A DNA stretch of 64,000 nt. Origin: Dendrolimus kikuchii. Its lineage: Eukaryota > Arthropoda > Insecta > Lepidoptera > Lasiocampidae. The notes under the pieces were generated by a model. That model saw only the letters and a program-made list of their open reading frames with translations, did no database searches and was not told the origin of the DNA. The position numbers and the translations under genes were made by a program. Of this stretch, positions 29,501 to 43,500 are shown piece by piece (within the stretch, counting starts at the first letter, position 1; each line of letters begins with the position of its first letter). The stretch spans positions 13,418,436 through 13,482,435 of the forward strand of contig CM034410.1 of the NCBI GenBank assembly GCA_019925095.2. The letters are read 5' to 3'.

Positions 29501-32500
29501 TACTTACATACATTGACATTGCTACCTATTATCAATTAAATTTCAAAAGAACCATATCAAACAACTTAATAAACAATACAGCATTTGACACAAGACATAA
29601 GTAACACAGTCAGGATATATCAGGCACACCACACACCTTCCACATGCGCACCATCATATAGCACTGGTTTTTTTCTTTTTTTTATTATTATTAACATCTC
29701 TACGGACTCGAGTTCCGTACCCTTTTTTACTATTTAATTTCTATGAAAAATTTTAGAGTCCATACACGCTTATTGTTTATTTTTGTTACTGTGTGTGACA
29801 TTAATTTTGTGATTTTTATGTTGTGGTGTACCTTAAGAATAACTTATTATATTAATTTATTCTCATTTTAATACTAAACTTATACTAATGTAGATTGTAT
29901 CTGTTGTGAGGAAGTGCATGTGCAGTGTTGGCTTTATATCTATACTTATATATAGTCCTATCTAGTGCCATGTGTGTTGTTTTTTTTCTTTTCTGTGCCT
30001 GGGTTATTAATTTTTAGGCTCTTTGTGTGTCTTGGTTTGTTTGTGGAGTGTGCGTGTAATGCAATGCGATGCTAGTGCGCGTTGGTTTGAGTATGTGTAT
30101 GAGTTTTGTTGTTAGTTATGTGTTTGTGATTTTGTGTGGTGTTATAATTCATATAGCACTGGTATCTATGAATAAAATCGGCATTTTAAGTATAGGGGAA
30201 CATGGGCATTCCGAGCCATAGGGTAACAAGAACCACTTTTATTTTAGAAGCATTTAAACACGTTAGATCATGTTTTGGGCAATGGGCTATGGGAGCCAAA
30301 GGTACTTTTTTTTTTTTTTAAAAACGAATCATTATTTTTGTTATTAATATTGAATTCCAATTAATTATTTCATTAAAAATATTTAAGATTATTTTAAAAT
30401 GTGGTAATTTACAAGAGTTTCCGAGTTTTTCCTTATGTGGCACATGTGTTGAATTTAAATAAAAAACATATGTAAATATCTGTTAAAGTGAACGCAACAA
30501 ATCAATAAACTTGACAGATCTATATCATATATTGTCTGTGGTAGCTTCTTTATTAAGATATTTTTTTTTATTGCAGGAGATCAACAGACAGGCAGACGGC
30601 CCACTCGATGGAAAGCGGTTACCATCGCCTATGGACATTTGCAACACCAAAGTTGCTACAAATGCGCTGCTGCTCTCTTAAGTGAGACTGAACCGGAACA
30701 CAACTCAAGGTTGTTATGGCGACATACTTTAGACCAGGGGTGGTAGCCATCCAGTCGGGCAAATGCCCTACCACCTGGCTGTGGGTTGGTAAGTCGCCTC
30801 TTACGACAGGCAGCCCGGCCGCAGGAAATTGTATTCTTTCTCCGTTCCTGCACGGATAGATATTACCTACAGCGTGTTTTATTAAAATAACTCACAACGC
30901 CCAAAATGCTCCGTTAGCCGTTCCACAAGGCGACGTCGGTCGTTGTGGTCGTGGCGAAAACGTCACTAATGACGTCATCATTTTCGATCACACAACGACA
31001 CATATCAAGAGATAGGTCGAATAACCCTTTCCAGTTGGGCTTACAATTGTAACGCCGGCAAACAAGTGGAACGTCGTGAACGTGGTCGTTGTGAGTCTCT
31101 AATGGAACGTAGCCATAGTAATCTCTAACTAGTCTGTGGTGAAGCCGTATTTAAAAAAAACAAGAAGTTTTTGGCGGGAACTGAAAGGAGACGTTGTGCT
31201 GTGCAGTTTTTTTTTCTAAAAATGTGTAAAATTAGTCTAAAATGAACAATACTTGTAGGATATTAATAGTTTTAATTTAGTAGTAAATGTGTGTTTTTGC
31301 GAGAAACGTGAACTATATAGCTAAATGTGGCCTTTCGAGTTTTCACAAGAACTCCGTTGAATGACGTCGATTGTAGCCTACAATACAACGGTGCCTGACT
31401 TAAAGGCCTAGTTGCCAAGCCTTAAATTTAAAAATAATAATAATATGCAAGTGATGATTTGATCATAGTCAAGTAAACAATAAAATAGAAATCACATTCA
31501 ATTCTAATAAGATGCCAAATACAAATGCAGATTTATGCACTGGATTCCATTGTTTTCTTACATCGATTATAACTAAATAATACATATTACGCACCGTTTT
31601 AGAGTACAGTATATTTCCTTGTGTAAGGATGATAATACATTGTTTGTTGTTACAGATATCTTTTGTACATAATTTTTTAACCTACCTCAGACTACATTAC
31701 TTTTGCATGAGTACAGCTGACAGGCAGATGGCCCACCTGATAGAAAGCGGTTACCGTCGCCTATGGACATTTGCAACACCAAAGGTCCTACCAATGTGCT
31801 GTCGCTCTAAAGGTAGACCGAATCTGGCTACTAATAACACAACTCAAGGTTGTTATGGCGGCATAATCTAGATCAGGGGTGTTAGCCATTGTCATCATAG
31901 ACGGCCAAATATTAATGTAGGTTGTTTTGTTGCCTCTTACGACAGGCCGCCCGGCCGCAGGAAATTGTATTCTTGCCCCGAATCCAGCAGTAGTAGTGCG
32001 ACGATGGCAGGCTAAGGATGTTAGTCAATACAGCCAACTCTGATGTTAAGTCTTTTTATAGCTTATCCGAATTGCAGGTTTTCGACTGACGCTATTCAAC
32101 GGAGTTCTTGTGACAACTCGAAAGGCCACATTTGACTACATAGTTCACATATCTTATAAGAATATATAATTACTCCTCAAAAACTATCAGTATCCTACAA
32201 GTATTATTATTTTTAGAGTATTTTTTTTTATTGCTGAAGCAAAGCAGACAGGCTGACGGCCCAACTGTGATGGAAAGTGGTCACCGTCGCATATGAGAAA
32301 CTGGTGGCCATCGATGCCGGAACGCAACTCAAAGTTTTTATGGCGGCATACTCTAGACCAGGGGTGGTAGCCATTCAGTCGCGTAAATGCCCTACCATCT
32401 GGCTGTGGGTTGTTTTGTCGCCTGTTACGACAGGCTGCCCGGCCGCAGGAATTTGTATTCTTTTTCCGTTCCTGCACGGATTTGAAGTCAGTCCAGTGCT

Positions 32501-35500
32501 ACCAACTCTTACTGACTTTAATATTCCTGATCGAATATACTGAAGTCATTAGAAGTAAGCAAAATGTAATAGTTGTTAAGATTTGTTGAAAAAAGAAAGA
32601 AAGAAAACAAAGAAGAAAAACACAATAAAAAAATTCCCCCCTCCTTTATTTATCCTTAGTTATTAAAAGAAAAGAAATGAAAAGAAAAGAAAAATAAAAA
32701 TCTCCGTTTTGATCTATAATGGAGGAGAAAAAAAATACTGAAGCCAGTCCGCTTTCTAAATCAGTCCGCTTCCTAAGTCAGTGTGCTTCCTAAGTCAGTG
32801 CGCTTCCTAAGTCAGTAGTTGAATCAATATAAATCAGCCTTTATATTGGGCTAGATTATCACAAGTGTTTATGGTAAATATGACGTTGCTTTAAATATGT
32901 GGTTTCAGATAGGATTTGGCCAGTCAACGCGCGAATTCTGTACCGTGCAGTCTTATGTCATACGATCTTCTAAAATCAGTCGAAGTGTTTACCTTAGAGT
33001 GAAATAATATTATTAGTGATTATCCTACCAATATAAACGTAAAATAAGAAGCACATATTATTAATGTAATAAAACTACGTTTTAACGGTTTTAAGCGCGA
33101 TAATTTATTTGAATTTTATTATTCCGACGTTTCAGCCACTTTTCAGTAGCCGTGATTGTTAAAGTTTTATTTAGTCAAACGCCAACTTGTTCCTTTTAAT
33201 CATTTAGTTTCAATTTCGTTTATTGTTGTTATTTACTCTATGGGAGCCTAATCTAATTTACCACCGCTTCGCAACATGTTGTGACTTGAAAATATATGAC
33301 ATTACATACATGTTAATAAACTATTAATTTTATTAACTAATACAATAAATGATACTTTAAGTAGTTCTAAGACTACAAGTAGAATTAGAATATTGAGCTA
33401 GGGCAGCGTCTTCTATGGGTATCGATCCTAGAAGGCTGGCTACGTTACCTCATTGGATAATGATCCGTTGCCCTCTGATCACCCGAAGAGTCTTTTTAAA
33501 TACATTACAGTTTCTTTCTCTTAATTTACAAGCTATATTAAAAGAAACCAAATGCTTTTCAATACAATTATTTTTTGAAGGTTTAAAAAGACTCTTCTGG
33601 CTACGTTCCATTAGGGACTCATAACGACCACGTTCAGGACCGCGATTGTTCCCGTTCCACTTGCTTGCCGGCATTACAATCGTAGACCCAAGTGGAGTTG
33701 TGAGCGTTGTGTGATCGAAAATGATGACGTCATTAGTGCCGTTTTCGCCACGACCACAACGACCGCGGTCCCCTTGTGGAACGGCTAACGGGGCATTTTG
33801 GGCGTTGTGAGCTATGACTGGAACGCCCTGTCTGAAGTTTCAATTCTAAAGATAACACTTTATTGAAACAAAGAGGCGATATACTTAAACCGCTTAAATA
33901 CTACAAATTAGAAATATAAAATAACTTTGATAAAACAATAGTAAGACTAATCGTTTAAACCGTGCCATTATAAAAGATAAACTTGGTATATTATACAGTT
34001 AAAGTTAAATACGTATTACTTGCTTGGCAACGGTTTGTTAATATTGTATTACTTGGATATGTCTGCGACTTTGTCCGCTCTCGACTTGAAATTCCTCGAT
34101 CACAAAGCATCGCAGCATTAAAAAAAAAGAATGTGCGCTATCACATTGTAATATAATTTTTTTGTTAATCAGGCCATTTTAAATTATTCCCAGAAAAATT
34201 CCCGCTAAATTCCCAGGCTAAAAAGTAGCGCAGAGTTTAAGTCTAAGAATTAGCTGTCGATCAGCGAAAACCATATCGAAATCGGGTCAGTAGTTTTTAC
34301 GTGAATCCCGAACAAACAGACAAGAAATTTAAAAAAGTTGCATCGTGTTCTCCGTCGCTTATATATAGTCTATTTCAGTTGTTTTTTTAATAGCTTCAAT
34401 GCACAGACACGGCATGTTTGGAATTTTATAATAATATAATAATAAGCTGTCCCGGCAGACGTTGTTCTGCCCTGAAGAAATAAAATTTAGAACCCGATTG
34501 CAGCGCCACCTACCGGGTCCAATTGTGAATCTAAACCATCCTCGAATCCACTTGAACACACACAAAAAAAATCATTCAAATCGGTCCAGCCGTTTAGGAG
34601 GAGTTCACTGTCACCACACGTACAGAAGAATTATATATATAAAGATAAAAGAAAGTCGTGTTAGTTACACTATCTATAACTCAAGAACGGCATTACCGAT
34701 TTGGCTGAAAATTGGTGGGGAGGCAGCTTAGAACCAGGAGACGGACATAGGATACTTTTTATCCCGTTGGAACCGGTAGGTGGCGCAGAGATCGGGTTCT
34801 AGAATCCCCCTAATCACCTGGACCGATTTTGGTGGTTTTGTTTTTGTGTGTTTGACTGGGTTCCCGGATGGTTTAAATCCACAATTGGAACCGGTAGGTG
34901 GCGCTGGGATCGGGTCCTAAATTTTTTTTCAGAGCAGGACAAAGTCTGCCGGGGCCGCTAGTAATATTATAAAATTGTAAAAGTGTACTCTTTTGTTTTT
35001 TTATAATGTTCGTGTTTGTTTGTTCGGGATTCACACAAAAACTGCTCGGTCGATTTCGATGAGGTTTTCGTTGACCAACAGGAAATATCTGGACTTAAAA
35101 TCAGCTGTAATTTTGATCGTGTACTAGCAGAAGGTGATGTCAGGAGCCTTAAGAACAGACGAGCGTGTATGACAAGAGCTGTGAATGTCAACGAAGCAAG
35201 TGAGGTGTGTAAGAATAAGCCTGAATGGCGCGCTGTCGTACGTGCCTACCCCGCAAGGGAACTGGCGTGAAGTTATGTATGTATGTATTGTTGATCTCGG
35301 TAATTCCGCGGGAATTTTCTTGGGAGTTTAAAGTGGCCAGAGCGAAAAATTTTATGACTCCGATGCAATATTTTTACTGATTCAAATTCTCCGTGTAAAA
35401 CAACTGTGATATTTGGGTAGCAAACACCAGATCCAACGTAGACGAAGTCGCCTGGCAAATAATAGTTCAAAATAATTTTTTATATGTTAAAATTCGGCTA

Positions 35501-37414
35501 CTGTAAGTTTGCGGCAACAAAATTCGGAAAGTAGCCGATGAATTGGTTTGAGATTCACGTTGCATTTTTATAGATGAGTGATTTTATATACTTTTAATTC
35601 TGAAGTTTTCACGGCAACGGGAATTTCCAACGTTTGATTAAAACAATCATTTAACATATTTTTGAAAACGATGCAATTAAAATTGTAATGCCTGTTCGTC
35701 GTAAAATTGCTGTTCAACATATATAAATAGTAGATGTTACACGAGAGGTGAAAGTGACCTATTTAGGCACGCCATTGTTTGGCGCACGAGCGTTGCGAGG
35801 GGGCTAATAATTCGAGTGCCTAAATAGGCCTTTCACCCGAGGTAAATATTGGCAGGGTTCTAAATCTTATAAATTTTTTTTAAATTGGTTTATTACATTA
35901 ATGATTAGTTTATTTTCAAAAAGAAGATAGTGAATAAGTGTGCTCATGTTTGAAAAATTTCTTGTGACTTTTTATAGTTTTGTGTAGCCATGACTGTTTT
36001 CGTGGGAATCGAGATTAAGGATTCGAAGTTCAAAGGATATTTGCACCAGATTATTATGGTTATACTAAGTAAGTATTGAACATTTCTTGTGTGTATAATA
36101 CAACTAGATTTTACCACTAGTGCATGCCTCTTGTTTAAAGAGCACGCGTTAATACAGGTTACATTGTACTTGCAGAAGTCGTGGAAGGCCGCGATCAAAT
36201 CAAACTATTAAGGAAAGATAAAAATAGCACTACGAGAGATATTTTATTAATATACTAAATTTGCACCATTACATTTCGAAGGCCCAGCTCGCCGTACACA
36301 ACGCGGTGCTGGTACGTACGCTCACGTATGGAAGCGAGAGTTGGGTATGAAAGAGAGATCATGAAAGTAGAGTAAACGCGGTCGAGATGCGAGCACTGCG
36401 CAAAATCTGCGGAGTGACGCTCGCGGACCGCGTTCATAATACCGAAGTAAGAAAGAGAGTTGGTCTGAAAGAGAGTGTCGGGGTGAAGGTAAGGAAAGGA
36501 ATGCTCCGGTGGTTCGGGTACGTGGAAAGAATGCATGATAAAAGAATGACTAAACAGATATACGATGCAAAAGTGGATGGATGCAGAAGTCGTGGAAGGC
36601 CACGACACACCTTCCATGATCAAATTGATCGTGTACTAGCAGAAGGTGATGTCAGGAGCCTTAAGAACAGACGAGCGTGCATGACAAGAGTTATGAATGT
36701 CAAAGAAGCAAGTGAGGTGTGTAAGAATAAGTCTGAATGGTCCTCTGTTGCCTATGCCTACTCCGCAACTGGCGTGAAGTTATGTATGTATGTACATTGT
36801 ACAATTTTTTTATGTTAGTGCCATTTGCACCCGGAAGATTAATTTCATTTTATATCGAAAACTATCCCATTTCCTGGCATGAAAAGTACCTACTTATGTC
36901 CATTTTCGGTGTTAAAACTACATTTCAATATAATTACAGAAAAGCCGATCCGTTATTCCTAGTAGTTTTTCCGTGAAAGCTTAAGAGATAGACATATCGA
37001 GTTACTGTCGCATTTTTTCAGTCTCATACTTTCATCATCAATTTCAAACCGTTCTAGTTTTATTTATCTATCCCCCGTCGCTGTAGACTACACAAATGAC
37101 AAAATGACCCTAACGACTAAAATAATCAAAATGACAAATCACAAAAAATAAAACAAAACCTATACAACTTTTTATCCTACTTTATCCCTTTACATAAAGA
37201 GGATAAAAAGTATCCTCCCTTGTCCACCTTCGGTATTAAAATGCATATATACTGAATTTCAGCCAAATCTGTTTATAAGTTTTTTCCGTAAAAGCATAAC
37301 AAAAAGGGGGGACAAATATATTTTTATCCTAAAAAGTATCCCGTTTGTCGCGAAAAATGTATCCTATGTTCATCCCCAGCATCGAATATATACACACACA
37401 CACACGCACACACA

Positions 37415-37454
<40 letters not shown>

Positions 37455-37465
37455 CACACACACAT

Positions 37466-37501
<36 letters not shown>

Positions 37502-40500
37502 TCGTATTAGGTGACTTGTTTATTTCCTATACACAGACTTTTTATCCGTGCAGGAACGGAAAACCTTCCAGTTTTCCTCGAGGCCGGCAGCACATTGGCA
37601 GCACCTCTGGTGTTGCTATTGTCCAGTTGGGCCGTCAGCCTGTCTGCTGTACTACAGCATTAAAAATAAAAATAGACTGCTATGGATTCAAACTTCCAGC
37701 GGTGGTTATTAAGCACATCTCCACATATTCAACGTAGTTACATCTCACAAAAACATTACTAATGTTGATTAATACTGGGTTTCTATATCATAATCATTAT
37801 ATTAATATGCGAAGCAAAAACTTTGTACCCCTTTTTACATTGATACACACACGCATATATACTATTTTGTTTATTGTTCAAGTCAAATTAACAGTGTAGC
37901 CTTGGTGAAATGTGTAATTATAGAGGTATATATAAACACATTTTTTATCAACATCGGTCCCACCGTTAAAGAGGTGTTCAGCGGCGCCACCTACCGGGTC
38001 CAATCGTGAATCTAAACCATCCCGGGATCCACTTGAACACACATAAATATAATTTCACATAAATCCTGGAACCCGATTGCAGCTCCATCTACCTGGTTCA
38101 AATTTGAATCTAAACTATCCACTTGAACACACAAAAATAATTCACCTAAATCAGACAAATGAAAATGAGTTTAAATGCAGTCAAATCATATTTTAATACT
38201 TATTATCCTATTCCGGACGAAGACAATTCAAAAACATAAATCATAAAAATTGGTCCAGCCGTTCTTGAGTTATTAATACTATTTATTTATTGAAAAAAAC
38301 TAACAGCGCATATTATTAATACAAACAAACAAAATAGTACAAAAAATGTAGGGCTAATAACAGGTTTTTCTATCAAGATAAATTGCGAGCAAACAAGCGA
38401 ACTAAATTTGTGTAAAAATGCAATAAATATATATAAGTTAATAAGTGTAACAAATATATAAGTATACTTACTCACAAACATACATACATACATTATAAAT
38501 GGTGTAACTAACACGACTTTGTTTTATATATACAGATTTAAACTAATAGTCAAAATTTCGTGAAAGAAATAACTATTAATAAGCTTTGACATGATTTCCA
38601 ATTAATCAATGTATAAAAACTTAATTTAAATTACAAATTACACTACAAAAAAGAAACTTAGAAATTAAATACTATTATAAACATATTTACAAGTAAAAGA
38701 TGTAGTCCGGATCGCTGTCGGTGGGGAGCATTCCCAAAATGCTGGTCGCATTCCCGCGTTGTATGGCAACGCTGCCCTAAATATAGTCAAATAAATGAAT
38801 GGATAGTAAGATATAAGCATCGGGCATAAAAAGCTGAGTAACAATTTTTGACGTAAGCTTGCAAAAACTAATTTAAAACGCAAAGGGAGTTGACCGCAAC
38901 GGACTGACTATGTTTGAATAGTCGAGGAAAAAACCATCTTGAATTACCGCAATGTATTTACGTACTTGTTTTTTGGGGTTCAGAAGCTATTTTGGCAAAA
39001 AAGGAACCATTGTGAATACGCCATAGCCGTCAATCCATCTTAATGTGTATCAAATGAATTTTTGCCAGTAAATACTACCCACTTATTCATAATACTTATA
39101 CAAGGTTTATAGGCTTGTTAAAAGGATAAAATAAAGTGTAATAACAGACTGATACCGCCATCTTTCAGATTACAAACAGTACTGTCCTTATTGATCGTGT
39201 ACTAGCAGAAGGTGATGTCAGGAACCTTAAGAACAGACGAGCGTGCATGACAAGAGTTATGAATGTCAAAGAAGCAAGTGAGGTGTGTAAGATTAAGCCT
39301 GAATGGCGCTCTGTTGTTCGTGTCTACCCCGCAAGGGAACTGGCGTGAAGTTATGTATGTATGTATGTACTGTCCTTATTCTTGGGGTTGGTACACGCTT
39401 CTTCAATAAGATTTCGAATGAAGTGTTGGATCTGCCCTTCATCAAATTTAAAGCTAAATTGAAAAGTACTTTGCTAGACAAGGATACAACACTATTCATT
39501 TATATAGCTGCTGGCTCCAGCCTTTTATACTATCTTCTGTATAACAGAACACAAACCAACTTGACTGATAATTACTTTTATTTTTCCTTCCATCCATTTT
39601 AATATTATATAAAATTATTAGAGCTAGGCATGTTTGCTGAAGAGTCTCTTGCGCCGCTTCTTCTCTTCAAGCCATAACATGTTGCGAAGCGGTAGTAAAT
39701 TAGATTAGGCTCCCATAGAGTAAATAATAACCACAAACAAAATTAAAATTAACAAGTTGGCGGTAGGCTAAATAAAACTTTAACAATACTCGTTGACACT
39801 TGACATCTTTGTCTTCCGTGATCACGGCCACGGAAAAGTGGCCGAAACGTCGGAAAAACCAAAAACAAATAAAATTACTGCGCTTAAAACCGTTAAAACT
39901 TAGTTTTATTCTGTATAACGTTTATATTTTGCCTAAGATCTAAGGAATCTATGGAGATATGTCGCAGTATGAATTCTAGTATGTCATTATTGCGAGGATA
40001 ACAATATTTTTTTGTTCGTAATTTTTGAAAAGTAATTTATATAACAACTGTTTTTTATTTTTTTATTGCAGGAGTTCAGCAGACAGGCAGACGGCCCACT
40101 TGATGGAAAGCGGTTACCATCGCCTATGGACATTTGCAACACCAAAGGTGCTACAAATGCGCTACTGCTCTCTTACGGGAGACTGGAACCTGGTCACTAA
40201 TGCCGGAACACAACACAAAGTTGTTATGGCGGCATACTCTAGACCAGGGGTGGTCGCCATCCAGTGGAGCAAATACCCCCTACCATCTGACTGTGGGTTG
40301 TTTTGTCGCCTCTTACGACAGGCCGCTTGGCCGCAGGAAATTGTAATACTTCTATATGTTAAAAAAAGAGCCTGAGGCAGATAAATAATTATGATTAAAA
40401 TTTTTTTTTAGCTAGATGTGTTGCCGGGAAGCTTCTTGCCGCTTCTTCTCCTTTTAACAGCGATAAAACGTTGCGAAGCGGTGTACATAGAATAGGAAGT

Positions 40501-43500
40501 AGATTTAAATTTTGACTTATATGTATGACCTTCAAAAAGTGTTCTCCAGTGGAACTAATTTTTAATAAAAACTTTTGAATTTGGAAAGTGTTAAACACTT
40601 CTTTAAATATTAATTCATTGTGGACTGTAATTATTTTAATTATAAAAGAAAACAGCACGTGCGTAATGTATGACGACTTTAATAGGCGGGAAAAATATAC
40701 AGATAGAACACCTGTGTTCTAAATTTAAAAAAAAATAGTTTTGGTGGCCAGTATTATGTCGCACCAAATGAATAAAAGCTATTTGATGGAGATTCAAACA
40801 GAAAGTTGTTCATCTATACTAATATTATAAAGAGGTAAAGTTTGTGAGTTTGTGACGTTGTAGGGTGTAATCTTTGCCAGGTAGGGTATTTGCTCGACTG
40901 GATGGCGACCACCCCTGGTCTAGAGTATGCCGCCATAACAACCTTGTATTGTGTTCCGGCATTAGTGACCAGGTTCCAGTTTCCCTTAAAAGAGCAGCAG
41001 CGCATTTGTAGCACCTTTGGTGTTGCAAATGTCCATAGGCGATGGCAATCGCTTTCCATCAAGTGGGCCGTCTGCCTGTCTGCTGAACTCCTGCAATAAA
41101 AATAAAAAAATCTCCGGATCTGCTAAACCGATTTTAAAATTTCTCTTACTATTGGAAAGCTACGTTAACAGGGAGTGTCATAGGCTATATAACATGACGC
41201 TATATACAACGGGAGCGGGACAGAGCGCGGGTGAAACCGCGCCGGGCCGCTAGTAATAACTATTTTTAATAAGCCTATATGAAGCTCGTATAATCATTAT
41301 GATTGATGAATAAGTTTAGTTCTAGTCTACCTCTTCTATTAATAGCAATTAATCAGTGGCTTACTGTTTTTGTTTTTTTCCATTGGTTTGGCATAGTATA
41401 ATATAAACTTGGGGAAATCCAAACGTTACTAATACTCATAATACGGTATTAAAGTTTTACATGCGCTTCAATTAATCATAAGGTTCTGCAGGATTTTTTT
41501 AACAGTATATTTGGATTGTCTATTGACCTGACCGTCTGTCTAATTGCATATCATGATAATTTTTCTCAGAAACTGTCTACATACATGAAATTTGATAGAA
41601 TAAATTATACATATATGCCAATATAATTATGATGATTTAAAGACATAGCGAAGAACTTAGAAACTTTTCTTCTTTTTTATTACTAACTAGTATATATTTT
41701 TATTATAAAAAATAAATAAATTGAAAGACGAGGCATAATATTTCTGGATATACCTACCTACATATATGTTTGTATAACATGGACTGCTGCCAGTGGGTTT
41801 CACAATTTCACCACTGACCCATAAAATAGATTAACACATACGTAGGACTTTGAATCTTGAGGTTGTTAATAAACGTAATAACAGGTAGAAAAAAATTAAT
41901 GAAAGTTTATTTCGGTTACCATAACAAATTTTAATTGATGAAATACGTGTACCATAGATTCTGTGACGTGTACCTATTAGCTTGTTTACTACTTCTACAA
42001 TTTACTATTCTAATTAGTAGTAGTTTTTTCGACCTTGGAATCTGTAAGCGTTAATCTTTCCATTCCATTACAAATATCCATAGACGATGGTAACCGCGGA
42101 GTGACGCTCGCGGACCGCGTTCGTAATACCGAAGTAAGAAAGAGAGTTGGTCTGAAAGAGAGTGTCGGGGTGAAGGTAAGGAAAGGAATGCTCCGGTGGT
42201 TCGGGCATGTGGAAAGAATGCATGATGAAAGAATGACTAAACAGATATACAATGCAAAAGTGGATGGATGCAGAAGTCGTGGAAGGCCACAACACACCTT
42301 CCATGATCAAATTGATCGTGTACTAGCAGGAGTCTTAAGAACAAACGAGCTTGCATGACAAGAGTTATGAATGTCAAAGAGGCAAGTGAGGTGTGTAAGA
42401 ATAAGCCTAAATGGCACTCTGTTGTTCGTGCCTACCCCGCTAGGGAACTGGCGTGAAGTTATGTATGTATGTATGTAAACTAATAGTCAAAATTTCGTGA
42501 AAGAAATAATTTTAATTATTACTTAAACAATTATTAATAAGCTTTGACATGATTTCCAATTAATCAATGTATAAAAACTTAATTTAAATCACAAATTACA
42601 CTACAAAAAAGAAACTTAGAAATTAAATATTATTATAAACATATTTACAAGTAAAAGATGTAGTCCAGATCGCTGTCGGTGGGGAGCATTCCCAAAATGC
42701 TGGTCGCATTCCCGCGTTGTATGGCAACGCTGCCCTAAATATAGTCAAATAAATGAATGGATAGTAAGATATAAGCATCGGGCATAAAAAGCTGAGTAAC
42801 AATTTTTGACGTAAGCTTGCAAAAACTAATTTAAAACGCAAAGGGAGTTGACCGCAACGGACTGACTATGTTTGAATAGTCGAGCAAAAAACCATCTTGA
42901 ATTACCGCAATGTATTTACGTACTTGTTTTTTAGGGTTCAGAAGCTATTTTGGCAAAAAAGGAACCATTGTGAATACGCCATAGCCGTCAATAAATCTTA
43001 ATGTGTATCAAATTAATTTTTGCCAGTAAATACTACCCACTTATTCATAATACTTATACAAGGTTTATAGGCTTGTTAAAAGGATAAAATAAAGTGTAAT
43101 AACAGACTGATACTGCCATCTTTCAGATTACAAACAGTACTGTCCTTATTGATCGGGTACTAGCACAAGGTGATGTCACCTTAAGAACAGACAAGCGTGC
43201 ATGACAAGAGTTATGAATGTCAAAGAAGCAAGTGAGGTGTGTAAGATTAAGCCTGACTGACGCTCTGTTGTTCGTGCCTACCCCGCAAGGGAACTGGCGT
43301 GAAGTTATGTATGTATGTATGTACTGTCCTTATTCTTGGGGTTGGTACACGCTTCTTCAATAAGATTTCGAATGAAGTATTGGATCTGCCCTTCATCAAA
43401 TTTAAAGCTAAATTGAAAAGTACTTTGCTAGACAAGGATACAACACTATTCATTTACATAGCTGCTGGCTCCAGCCTTTTATACTATCTTCTGTATAACG

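Noticed and set aside
37345..37737. 130-residue frame rich in His/Thr/Arg
   Set aside because: Translation of the CA/CGCA microsatellite and a SINE-B fragment.
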